Notes under the pieces: model-generated | Seen by the model: only the letters and a program-made list of their open reading frames with translations | Told to the model about the DNA's origin: nothing | Database searches by the model: none | Position numbers and translations under genes: made by a program | Assembly (NCBI GenBank): GCA_036250195.1 | Contig: JAVHZZ010000006.1 | Span: 158,465,724-158,529,723, forward strand | Length of the DNA stretch: 64,000 nucleotides | Source of the DNA: Mixophyes australis | Taxonomy: Eukaryota; Chordata; Amphibia; Anura; Limnodynastidae | Reading direction: 5' to 3' | In this document: positions 1 to 39,339 of the stretch, piece after piece | Layout: every line of letters begins with the position of its first letter | How positions within the stretch are numbered: position 1 is the first letter of the stretch

Positions 1-80
1 ATTTAGAAAAAAAAACAACGTTGGAACAGTTCCCTGGTATGGGAAGTTGTCTGATGTTGTAAGTGATTTATTGTTTAGAC

Positions 81-567
81 CAGCAGTTCCCAAAATGTGC
101 CCCGCGGCTCCCAGGGGTGCCGCGGCCAGCCAGAGATAAAAGAAACAAAAAAAACTTACCAATCCGTGCTGCACCTGGGACCCAGCATTCTCCTCTCTCC
201 CGCAGCGGACCTTTTTTTTAATTCTTTTGGCTGGCCACGGCAGAGGGGGCAGCGTGACTGGATGCAGAGGGGGCAGTGTGATTGGAGATGAAGGAGGGCA
301 CAGTGTGAGTTAGCTGTCAATTATTCTTTGACAGAAATATATTTGGAAAAAAATATGTAAAAATATTATTTTCCCTTGGGATTTATGTGTATTAGTTTTG
401 CATACAACTAAATAAGTATTTCTGTCCTGACCTAAATACTTTATTATGTTTTTTTGACCCAACTACTTCTAAAACAGGACTGCTCGATAATTATTTTGGA
501 GGGGTGCCTTGAAAAACTTATGGAGACTCTAAGGGTGCCGCGAACTGCAAAAGTTTGGGAACCACTG
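81..567. mobile_element. Non-autonomous hAT-type transposon, copy 1
   Basis: The ends are imperfect inverted repeats (left CAGCAGTTCCCAAA, right TTTGGGAACCACTG). They are flanked by a perfect 8-bp target duplication, GTTTAGAC, at 73-80 and 568-575, the hallmark of hAT insertion. No transposase is encoded. The interior carries a short GC-rich part with two GCAGAGGGGGCAG units and an AT-rich right half. That right half is closely shared with the element at 37872-39055, so the two are copies of one family. The Charlie-like terminus is recalled from known hAT families; the exact family name is not determined. Confidence 0.82.
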
Positions 568-2141
568 GTTTAGACCTTACCATTTAATGTGTGTGGGTAG
601 CATAAGGATTCAGTGATTTCTGGGTTGTTGACCCTGTGATAATCACTCCTACCCATTCATAATTCAATATGTTTTAAAATACAATACACAAAAAGTCTTG
701 TTATACAGATCTGTGTGCAATGTTCTCTGTGTTTGGAATTTAACATGGATTGAGATGGGAACAAGTATGTGTTGTATCCAAGTATAATCCAATATGCTGT
801 ATACATGAACACTGTGAACCCACTGTGCATTTCATAGAAAAGTGATACTTGACACTTGTTTGTTTTTGAAATGTATGGTCGAAAGAGAATTGCTTAGCAT
901 TTACTATATTTTCATAGAATAATATGACCATAGGGTGGCAGTGTTCCACTTCTGTTTAAGGATGAGATTTAATTTTTATTTAATTTTTTTTAAGTTTGAC
1001 TGTATAATGCGCCGATCCCAATCATTAACTTTTACACACAAAATTAATTTTCCAGTCTTCAAATACTGACTTAAATATTGGTTTTCTTTAATCCTCCCTG
1101 TTTTTTTCACATACTATAGCAGTGCTAATTCCAAGGCCAGTTAATTGCATTACACCCAGAACAAACAGTTAACTATGTAAGTAATGCCGTTGGCAGCAAA
1201 CACCATTTATAATGATTCAGTTGCCTATAAAATATCCAAAAGTTAAGGGCTAGAAAGTTTTTTTAATTAAACATCCGTGATACACACTTTTAGGAGTGGT
1301 GCTATACATATTGGCACACACCTGCATCCTACCTAACATTGACCAGCACATGATTAGTGTGTATTTCACTGCCCAAAAATTCCAGTATATTATACACATA
1401 TTATGTCCCAAGTTATAACCAGCCTCCGCCCCACATATGTCTATACCGTATTGTGCACTCCTTTATAAGAGCCGGTAGCTCCACACGATTATTACCACCT
1501 GCTCCACACAGTTATTTCTGCACTATTACTCCAGGCTGTGCCCTGGTTACACAGACTAAGCCTCGTCCCACAAGAAACATTACACACCAGCCTGTGGCCA
1601 CATACATAAAGTCATTGCAGTCCTTCCTTGATTACCCCCAGGGTGGTTGAAGGTCATGAAGAATAGTAGTACTTAACAGGATTTGTCCAGCCCTAAAATT
1701 AAATTTATAGCAAACTCATAGGTCCAGTAGTTAATTGTGGTTATAACATACATCTGTCTTCAAGTGGATATAGAGTCATATGCTCATTTGTATAGTATAG
1801 GATTTTATTAGCCACATAATAACCAGAAATTAGTTCTTGTAAGTTTTAAGTCTAGTTCTTTGCTAATTTTGTGTCTCATAATTAAAATACAGAAAAATGA
1901 TAGCTTTACATAAAAGTAAAAAAGGGCAACTTGAAAACAAACAAACTGGTGCATGGGTATCTTTGCAAGAAAGGAGCTGTAATACATAGTAAGACAATGA
2001 GCAGTTTGCTTTCATCTGTAGCCCTTGTACATAATGCTACTGTGCATATACAGGTATCCCTGATTCTTTGATAAACCGCTGCCCTTTGTCCAAAGTCTAA
2101 TGCTTTGGCAGATATTTAAATATTACCAATATGGTCTAGAG
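568..2141. other. Non-coding stretch, nothing recognised
   Basis: AT-rich sequence without a convincing exon, RNA gene or transposon end. It lies 5' of the first recognisable DIDO1 coding exon and is probably intron or upstream DNA of that gene. Short open frames here have no recognisable protein similarity. Confidence 0.4.
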
Positions 2142-2289
2142 CAGGCCTGTCCAACCTGCGGCCCTCCAGGTGTTGTGAAACTACAAGTCCCAGCATGTCC
2201 TTCCAGCTATCAACTGGTTGTGTACCGGCAAAGCAGGCTGGGTCTTGTAGTTTCACAACACCTGAAGGGCCGCAGGATGGACAGGCCTG
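2142..2289. mobile_element. Short hAT-type MITE (148 bp)
   Basis: Inverted termini CAGGCCTGTCC and GGACAGGCCTG enclose two complementary arms of roughly 55 bp (for example CCAGGTGTTGTGAAACTACA and its reverse complement on the right). The arms are joined by a short loop. Flanks GTCTAGAG (2134-2141) and CTCTAGAG (2290-2297) are an 8-bp target duplication with one mismatch, supporting the hAT superfamily. It has no coding capacity. Confidence 0.78.
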
Positions 2290-3962
2290 CTCTAGAGCAT
2301 ATTGATGTAGAATCCTGCTGCTTTGGATGCTGGCAGTGATCTACCCCTTAAAAGGAAGATGGCACTCACTTTTTATTCCTTGTCTTACCTCCTGTGGCCC
2401 TCATACTATAGGAGTCCCAGTCTGAATAGCATCTCTGCATCCACAAAGTTTAGCTCCAGCCCTGTACTGTCCGGTGTCCACTAGTGGTGCTGTAATTGGG
2501 AGCAGTACACACATCATGATGAGTACATAGGAATGCCTCTTAAAAATGTCAAAATAAATAATATTACTGCACAGAACAAAGTGTAGTGCAATCAATAATC
2601 AATAATACAGCAGTGGCAGGCAACATTTCAAGGGCCCCACATGATCATCAAAATCATGGCACCCCAAACAGGATCACTTTATATTTATACTCTGCACTGG
2701 TCTACTACAACTGTCCCAGGTTTCTTCGTTTTACTCATGAGTTCTTTGTTTTCAACTTATCCTTACCTTTTTGCAAGTGTTAAAATAAAATCTTCACTAC
2801 TACTTGAATCCTACTGTTCTTACCTCCACAAGCTGCGGCGCTATTCAAAGAGAAGTGGGTGGCACTGACATGATATGCTATACTGTGGTTTGATGGCTCA
2901 GGTTGCAGCTAGCAGTGCCTACGTGTATCTGCTTTCAGAGGTCATCATTAAGTGTTTTCCCCTCTGTGTTCTTGGTATGAAAATCTTCTTGAGTGTGACT
3001 TTGTTGTGGCCAGGTTATGTTAAAATGTAGAGCATAACGAAGTCCATAAAGGACTCGCAATGAAAAAGCAGGAAAAGGCAAACGCCGTTCTCAGTTTCCT
3101 CATAGTAAATTAAATAAGTCAATGGTCAGGAAAAAAAAGATAAAATTAAACTATATCTAGCATATAGAACTTTTTTTTTATTTGTAAAATTGAGAAAAGG
3201 AAGTATTTGAGGTTACAAGTGGTTGTTGCTCCCTTTTGCCTGCCTCTCGTTTTCCATCTGAGCCTGGCCATTTCATCAATGACAGCAGGCCTTGCATCCA
3301 CGTTTTATGAGAGGATTATCACACATGAGCTGATCCTCAAGAAGGCTTTTTAAGTAGATTATAGGAGACTGTCAAAAACTGTCGGTTTACACATCTGTTC
3401 TTTTATACTTTGCAGTTTCACAGTATTTTTCCTGATACATAGTGCAAAGAGAATGCACTGAAAATGGTGTTTGCCCCTTCACACAGTAATGAATGTGCTA
3501 TTGTGTACTTTTGCAATCTGCCTTAGTAACACCTTTATAGAAACTTAAGTATATTTCTACAGTCATCTTTCAATGTTGTTGGAAAAATACAAATGAAAAA
3601 ATGAAACGTGTGTTGTTCTACCAACTATCAGTTATGGATAGTTTTGTTTAATAGCCCTGAGATTTTTTTTAATGATTTTGTAGAAAGAAAAGTAAATTGT
3701 GTTTTAGTAGAAAAACAATGCTTTTCAATATGTTGGGGTTTTAATTTTAGCAAGATATTACATAATATTGATGTTTCCAAGAACATTTTTGTGCAGATTC
3801 TTTCCTGGTGTACCCATTAATTCCCTTACCATGTATACCCTTATGAGTTGTATTAAGTTATGAGAACATGAATATTAACGTTCACCATTTAAGAAATAGA
3901 TTGCAGTGTAGTTGCACTTTTTTAGTTTAATCCTTTATCTGTTTTACCTTGTGTCATATTAG
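2290..3962. other. Presumed intron 5' of the first recognised DIDO1 coding exon
   Basis: No exon or transposon end recognised. The 3' end is a usable splice acceptor: a pyrimidine-containing tract ending ATATTAG just before 3963. Confidence 0.45.
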
Positions 3963-32422
<28,460 letters not shown>

Positions 32423-33560
32423 TGGAGTTTTCAAGGGATTGAAAAGTGTAGGATGAACTGTAAAAATATGTATATAAATATTCTAATTTTATTTTATATA
32501 AATATCCCTTAAAAAAGCAAATTTTCCTTTCAAATGTGGAAATGTTCAAATACTGGAAAATAGCATCATGTTGGTGTCTGTTTCTTTATACAAAAAGATA
32601 ATTTTTATGTGCTCCTATTTCTTGCTACACCCACTCTGGACCTAATTGTAATTAATCTGGTAATTACTGTGGAGAGCGGATTGCTTTTTAAAGAGAGTTT
32701 GTAGTTCTGTTTTCCAGTAACTTGATTACATATTGTAATTTTTTAAGATGGTTTCAGCTCCAATGAGTAGAGCCCTGCACTGTAAATATTAATGTAATTG
32801 TAGATTGTAAGTACTTTAAGTTATGTTTATAGCATTTAGCAAGAACATGTCACTGTGTGTTACTATTATACAATGGAATATTCAGTATAAAATGGTTTAA
32901 AAAAAAATCAGTAAATGTAACGGGAGATGTGCTCTATAAAATGTGTTAGGGCTGTTACGTTTAACCTTTCATGCCGTTCACCAAAGGTTGTTCAAAATTA
33001 TATAGTTCACCAATGAAATGTACTGCAAAGACAAGGTGCAATAGCCATGCTCTTCAGAACTTCAGAACTTTGTATTTTTTTTTCCTGTATTCCCTAACCA
33101 ACAGATCTTTGTTCTGAAAAATAATTGGTCAGCATGTGTTATTGGACTTGATTGTGCAGTAATATAATTACTTTTTCAGCCATAGCCCCTTCAAATGTCC
33201 TTTTTTTTTGTGAAAATCGGGAGTCTCTCTAATATTGCTGGAATGCACATGGCTTAACATACAAATACCAAGAATTTGTAAATCATTGCAAAAAGATCAC
33301 CGTATACAAATTGACAAGTGATCTGTCAGACCTATACTTTGGCTCAAGAAGACCATGGTAACCACAATACTTATTAGATTATATTTACATAGAAACATTT
33401 CTGAGTGAAAGATCTACAGTCGGGAGTTAAAAAAAAATAAAATAGTGATTGTTTGGTATTTCTATAGATTTGCATTTTTATGGCAAAACATCAATGTACA
33501 TTAAATCTGTAAAATGTAAATTTTTTTGTAAGTAGAATAAATATCTACGATGGTTAAATT
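32423..33560 (+). other. dido1: DIDO1 3' untranslated region
   Basis: AT-rich sequence directly after the stop codon, with no repeats recognised, running to the poly(A) signal at 33536. The exact cleavage site is inferred. Confidence 0.75.
33536..33541 (+). terminator. dido1: DIDO1 distal poly(A) signal
   Basis: AATAAA about 1.1 kb after the stop, followed by a T-rich stretch. A second AATAAA lies near 33437 and could also be used. Confidence 0.65.
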
Positions 33561-35059
33561 TGATTTCTCTTTTATTTATAAAATGTTTCATTGCCGTTCA
33601 CATATTTTGTGCAAGCGCACCATACAAAACTACATTTTCTAATGTATACATTTTTTTTATGTTTTTTTACATATCAACACTGGCCGGTGTCGCAGTGACT
33701 TTTGAGTTTTAATGAAGTGTAGTCAAGAAACCATTATTAAACATATAACATTGATTGTATGAATGTCATTTTATGGCCAGTGTTCAATACTGACGTCTTT
33801 TCTTATGTCTGGCATAGTGATTCACAAACTTTTTCACATTGCAATACACCTACCAACACTTGCCTTTGTTTTTCCTTTTTTGTGGCACACAAAAACTTGT
33901 GATTAAAGAATACCAGTGCAAAACAGTAGGCCATTTTATATCCAATTAATACTAATCATGTATCCTCATTGCATATATTTTGACTATAAGAGCTATCACT
34001 TATCGTACTGGAATTATTGTGATCCTTCTAGCCTGGCACCATGAAACAAAAATACGTGTCTCAATGTACTGGTTGGAAATCAATCTATTATATAATACAA
34101 ACACTTTCTGGTTATTACAAAACAGATTCTCTGTTGGCTAATGGAACAGTACAGATCAATGTATCGGTGGGTAGTATACTAACTTCTTGTTGGCTTGTAT
34201 ACAGTGTTTATTGACTCTTATGGCCAGTGTAAATTATACACTGCATTACCAGATGTTTAGTGAAGAGTACTGACCATGTTGTTATTGTACAGTTTAGTGT
34301 TACCTGTCTTTGCTTTTTGGATCCCAGAGCTGCTGTAAGTCTTTACTATTACTGGCTAATGCAACCTGCATTTTCCATTCTGCACGGATCTCAGATTGGT
34401 TGCAATTGAGTCTCTTGCTCAACATATGAAAATCGCATAAAAAAAATCCATGTGTGTTTCTTTTGAGCTATCATGTACTGGTCTGGATTTTCTGCATTGA
34501 ACCGAATATCAATGACCTGAAATCTATTTCCAATGGTGCTTAATATCTTACTATAACATATCTCTGAATGCATGAGTTTTGATTACTGCATCTTTGATTT
34601 TCAATTGTGCTTTAAAAAGCCACATACAACTAAACATGTGTGCCTGTAAAACATCAGCAAATGGTTTGTATACAAACTGCTCAACCTATTATGTATTCAG
34701 ATTTTTTCCACTCCAAAAATCTACAGGACACCATTAATCCTGACCAAATCCCCAACTTCATTTGCTGAAATGCAGCCCTGTCGAGTTCCTTCAAAAACTG
34801 TGTGCAAGCTTGTATAACTACTATGAGTCTTAATGATATCACTCTAATAGGAGATTAGTAGATTCTCATCCTCGATGACATAGTAGCACAATTCTTAAAA
34901 TGCACTCCTCTGTATCAAGGTAGCTGCCTTTTACCACTCCCGTTTGTTCACACAGGATAATATAAAATCTGTGGAAAATTACAAAAAGGTGCCTCTTGCT
35001 ACAATATTTATGACTTCCAATCTTATTTCAAACAATAAATAATGTATAAATAAATGGAT
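33561..35059. other. Intergenic, nothing firmly recognised
   Basis: AT-rich DNA. 'AGTGATTCACAAACTTTTTC' at about 33820 resembles a worn hAT-type end, but no matching second end or target duplication was found. Confidence 0.4.
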
Positions 35060-36550
35060 AGATATGTCCCCTATGGTGCAGACAATCGGGAGGAGTATGG
35101 TGAACACTCCCTAATGGAGGGTAGGTAAGCAACCTGGCGGATTGGAGGTGTCAACCCTTTAAATTATATACAATAAACCAATGTGGTATCCCCTTGACGC
35201 ACAATAAGTGCCTTTAATTTTCCAGTAAGTCACCATATAAATGTATACTTAAAACACTTATAGAGAAGGTTGCAACCTTATAAACAGTGTCAATAAAAAC
35301 ATAGAACACTGACAGTGAAATGTACATTACAATAGTATCATACAGTACAGGTAACATTGGACTAAGCTTATACCTTTTAGATACAAAGCTACATATTGAA
35401 TCAGAGACCCGTAGATGTACTGCTGGTGAGGGTACAGGACTCCTATTCACCATACAAATCAAAAACCATAGCTGGCACTTTGGACCAAACAATACAGCTC
35501 CAAACAGAGTCTATAATCGATCCAATGCTATAAGAATGATAAACGGTACCAATCAAGTCTCAGAATAGTGTTGTAGTCCAAAGAGATTAAGTCCAAAACA
35601 TAAGTAGTAATAGTCCAGAGATGGAGCTCACACGAGCAGTGGGGCCACGGTCCCGTGGTTGCTGCGGGTTGCCGGTAAAGTCCACTGTTGGTATGGGTGA
35701 AAGATAAGTCCAAGGATCCAACCAGTGGGTCCGGACGTAGTGTGCTTTCACTTACCCTGTTCAGGGTTGGTAGTCTCCTCCCAAGTACTGTCTCTGGCTA
35801 CAGCTAAGATCTCTAGTGTATCCCACAGCCACGGCTGGGTATGTTCTGTGCATGTGGCGATATGTAGGAAAAAGGTTCTCAGTAAGTTCTATTGTCCAGA
35901 ACCAGTAGGAATGTGAGGTCCAGTGTCCAAGTCAACGCGTTTCACCAAATAGGCTTTTTCAGGGATAGTGTTGAATGTCCATAATACCCATGTAAGTTTT
36001 ATAAGGGACGCCCTTCTCAATGATAGGTAGACTTGTCCTGTTCTCTATTGGTCCACATCGATGTGGACACGATTAGTCATCCAATAGTCTGGGCGAATGT
36101 CTTATTGGGCGGGATAGATGTATTCAATAGGTTCAGTGATGTGATTGGCATTTATGGTGGCAGATCACATAGTGAATATCAAATGAATATGCAAATCTAC
36201 AGCAAATGTGATTGCATAAGGAGGTAGTTCTGATGTCCATCAATATAGAAAATGAATATCCGATACTAGTGAAAACAGTTGACAACAATAATATGTGTCA
36301 TCCTCTTCAAATACATAGTAAATCTCCCTCACGGGGGAATAACAAAGTATGCTAATAGTGGTGTAAATATTAATGCCTGTACACGGCAGATGGACAGGCA
36401 TTGTCCTCCTGCTTTTGACAGACATGAATATATACACCACCATTAACATATCTTAGTATCCCCTCGTGAGGGAGTTTCATGATGTATTTGGAGAGGATGA
36501 CACATATTTCGTTGTCCATCTCCTCCTTTCATTGTCTCTAAAGCAGGTAG
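35060..36550 (-). mobile_element. Old Penelope-like element fragment
   Basis: On the minus strand 35931-35965 carries CCCTGAAAAAGCC...GGTGAAACGCGTTGAC, the same motif arrangement as in the fresh palindrome at 56-60 kb (CCCTGAGGAAGCCCC...GGTGAAACGCGTTGG). The surroundings have a similar layout: short promoter-like blocks, then AT-rich DNA. No RT or GIY-YIG domain remains. An imperfect inverted repeat occupies its right end. Boundaries are approximate. Confidence 0.5.
36281..36516. repeat. Imperfect inverted repeat, about 110-bp arms
   Basis: GACAACAATAATATGTGTCA on the left pairs with TGACACATATTTCGTTGTC on the right, and CTCCCTCACGGGGG with CCCTCGTGAGGGAG, around a centre near 36398. It may be the fold-back junction of the Penelope-like fragment, a smaller and older version of the 58-kb palindrome. 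Confidence 0.7.
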
Positions 36551-36821
36551 TGTTTGTTGTTTTTTGTAGGTAGGGACTTTACTTCTCTGAAGATCCTGGT
36601 GATGCACCATTTAGTGCTGCAAGCTGTGGATAGAATTGGCTACCAGGGTGTATCAGACTGCTACCTTAGTAGCAGTTATAATGCAGTACTTTTTGAATTT
36701 GGTTCTGATTCCCGGATGCTGGTGGTCGGCGCATGCTTGGACATCATGTTAGAGGTTATAAGGCTCAACTATAGGGGACCAGGCTGTGTATCAGCACTGA
36801 ATTGTAAGAGCAACCACTTCA

Positions 36822-37105
36822 TTCGCTATTTATATAGCGCCACTAATTCCATAGCGATGTACAGAGAACTAGCATCAGCCCCTGCCCCACTGGACCTTAC
36901 AGTCTAAATTCCCTAACATACACACACAGACTGAGAGAGACTAAGGTCATTTTAATAGCAGCCAATTAACCTACTAGTATGTTTTTGGTGTGTGGGAGAA
37001 ACCCAGAGAAAACTCACGCAAACATAGGGACAACATAAAAACTCCACACAGATAAGGTCATGGTTGGGAATCATTCTCTTGACCCCGGTGCTGTGAGGTA
37101 GGTAA
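36822..37105 (-). mobile_element. tRNA-type SINE, 5'-truncated, reverse orientation
   Basis: Reverse complement of the family at 7485-7900: TTTATATAGCGCCACTAATT, 'CCCTGCCCCACTGGA', 'AATTAACCTACTAGTATGTTTTTG' in shorter shared blocks, and 'GATAAGGTCATGGTTGGGAA'. The A-box head is missing at the right end. Confidence 0.7.
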
Positions 37106-37146
37106 GCCCTAAGTATAGGAGTGCTTTGTATGGTATCTTTCTTTAG

Positions 37147-37864
37147 TGTTACGAGCCGCGGTGATGTCCATACGTGCCGCGACTTGCTCTCCTCTGCCCC
37201 TGGTGTCTCGGCCGTCTCCTTGACGACTGGAGCGTCACTAACGGCTTCCAGCCCGACAGTTGCTAGGACAATGGACGGATGCCGCGTTGTCGGACCGCCG
37301 CGTCCTGGCGGGGAAATTAGCCGGGTGTGTGCACATTAAATAATGTATTATCAGCTTCCTGGGGCTGATTAGGTTAGGTTGGGCTGCTCTGCTACAATTG
37401 GCTGCTCTGGGTATTTAAGGCAGGGAGGCAGGGACTGGGCCTCCCTGCCTGTTATAGCGTTTTCAGTTCTGTGCTGTTGCTGACCTGTGTTGGATGCCTG
37501 ATCTTCCGTTGTAACCTTTGCCTCTATCTTGGACTTTGCCTGTGACCATGATCTTTTGGCTTGTATTCTGGACTTTGCTGTTTGCCTGTGACCCTGACCT
37601 CTGCATGGATATCGATTTGCCTGTCTGCTACGGACCTCTGACCTCGACCTGCCGCTGACCATGCGCTCCAGTTTGGCCTAGCGCCTCCGGTTCCTTCTGT
37701 GCTACAGCCATCATTGATGAGCTTTTATTACTCTGAGCTTAAGACCTGGGGGCATCTGTGTACCTGTGAACATATAAATCTCTACGAGAAAGGCGGCTGC
37801 TAAAGGTGAAGACCTCTACTCTATCTATTCTAAAAGCTCATCTTGGTGGACATGCACCCTAACA
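37147..37864 (+). mobile_element. Solo LTR of a gypsy-type retrotransposon
   Basis: 718 bp starting TGTTACGAGCCGCGG and ending CACCCTAACA (TG...CA form). It is flanked by a perfect 5-bp target duplication TTTAG at 37142-37146 and 37865-37869. A TATTTAA box is at 37412-37418 and the downstream half is pyrimidine-rich. No internal region or second LTR is present, so it is a solo LTR left by recombination. The superfamily call is inference from TSD length and termini. Confidence 0.83.
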
Positions 37865-37871
37865 TTTAGTT

Positions 37872-39055
37872 CGGCTGTTCCCAAAGTGCGCCGCGGCTTC
37901 CAGGGGTGCCGCGGCACTGTCACTGGGGTGCCGCGGGCCAGACATAGAAAAAAAAAAGAACACATAAACTTACCAATCCGTCGGGCGCCGGGACCCAGCA
38001 GCCTCCTCTCCCTGCAGCAGCTGTCACTGAGAATCGACGTCAGTAACAAGCTGCGGAGAGAGGAGGCTGCTGGGTCCCGGCGCCCGGCGGATTGGTAAGT
38101 TTGTGTGTTCTTTTTTTTTTCTATGTCTGGCCCGCGGCAGAGGAGTGACGGGGATCGTGGCAGCAGAGGGTGACAGCAGGGTCAGAGTGAGAGTGACAGC
38201 AGGGTCAGAGTGAGTGTGACAGCAGGGGCAGAGTGAGAGTGACAGAGATCGTGGCAGCGGAGGGTGACAGCGGGGCAGAGTGAGAGACAGCAGGGGCAGA
38301 GTGAATGTGACAGCAGGGGCAGAGTGAGAGTGACATCGGGGCAGAGTGAGAGTGACAGAGATCGTGGCAGCGGAGGGTGACAGCGGGGCAGAGTGAGAGT
38401 GACAGCAGGGGCAGAGTGAGAGTGACAGCAAGGTCAGAGTGAGAGTGACAGCAGGGGCAGAGTGAGAGTGACAGCGGGGCAGAGTGAGTGTGACAGCAGG
38501 GGCAGAGTGAGAGTGACGGATCGTGGCAGCGGGGCAGAGTGAGAGTGACATCGGGGCAGAGTGAGAGTGACAGAGATCGTGACAGCGGGGCAGAGTGAGT
38601 GTGACGGGGATCGTGGCAGCGGAGGGTGACAGCAGGGGCAGAGTGAGAGTGACAGCAGGGGCAGAGTGAGAGTGACAGCAGGGGCAGAGAGTGTGACAGC
38701 AGGGGCAGAGTGAGAGTGACAGCGTGAGAGGGGCAGTGGAGAGGGAGACAGCGTGAGAGGGGCAGTGGAGGGGGACACAGCGTAAGAGGGCAGAGGAGGG
38801 GGGACAGCGTGACAGAGGGCAGTGTGTCTGGATGCAGAGGGGGCAGAGTGCCTGAGGGCAGAGTGTCTGGATGCACAGGAGGCATTTTTGCATACAACTA
38901 AATAAGTATTTCTGTCCTGACCTAAATACTTATTACAATTTTTTTACCCAACTACTTCTAAAACAGGACTGCTTAAGAATTATATTGGAGGGGTGCCTTG
39001 AAAAAATTTGGAGACTCTAAGGGTGCTGCGAACTGCAAAAGTTTGGGAACCACTG
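37872..39055. mobile_element. Non-autonomous hAT-type transposon with internal minisatellite
   Basis: Left end CGGCTGTTCCCAAAG, right end TTTGGGAACCACTG. The perfect 8-bp target duplication ATTTAGTT is at 37864-37871 and 39056-39063. The left part holds an inverted repeat (ACCAATCCG...CCAGCAGCCTCCTCTCC and its complement at 38057-38097). The middle is a minisatellite. The right 180 bp matches copy 1 at 81-567 closely. No transposase. Confidence 0.87.
38160..38830. repeat. GACAGCAGGGGCAGAGTGAGA-type minisatellite
   Basis: About 30 variant copies of a 20-24-bp purine-rich unit (GGCAGAGTGAGAGTGACAGC with AGGG or GG spacers) inside the hAT element. It drives long His/Ser/Pro/Leu antisense frames that are artefacts. 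The sister copy at 81-567 has only two related units. Confidence 0.92.
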
Positions 39056-39339
39056 ATTTAGTTAGTAATTTTGTTCTCTTCAGTAGTCTTTTAGAGGCTG
39101 GGGAGAGGAAAGCAGAGGAAGGTACAAAAAGTATGAGCCTGTAACAAGCCTTTACTGAAAATACTTAAAGGAATGTTTTTTGTTTTTTTTGTGCAGTATG
39201 TAATTCACAATTAAAGGGGAAAAGCAGCCTCGAGGACAGTTAAGAATCTTATAGATTGAATGGAAAAAAAACAACCCATTTGATACGAAGGAAAATCCAT
39301 GTGTCATTCATTGGGGGTGGGGGCAAGATCTTAAGAAGC

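Noticed and set aside
37121..37339. Open frame reading into GC-rich DNA as a possible CpG-island gene
   Set aside because: It lies in the 5' part of a solo LTR with perfect 5-bp target duplication; no cellular protein similarity.
38024..38897. Minus-strand frames of about 230 and 289 codons (His/Ser/Pro/Leu repeats)
   Set aside because: Produced by the GACAGCAGGGGCAGAG minisatellite in a hAT element; unit lengths shift frames and no conserved protein is present.
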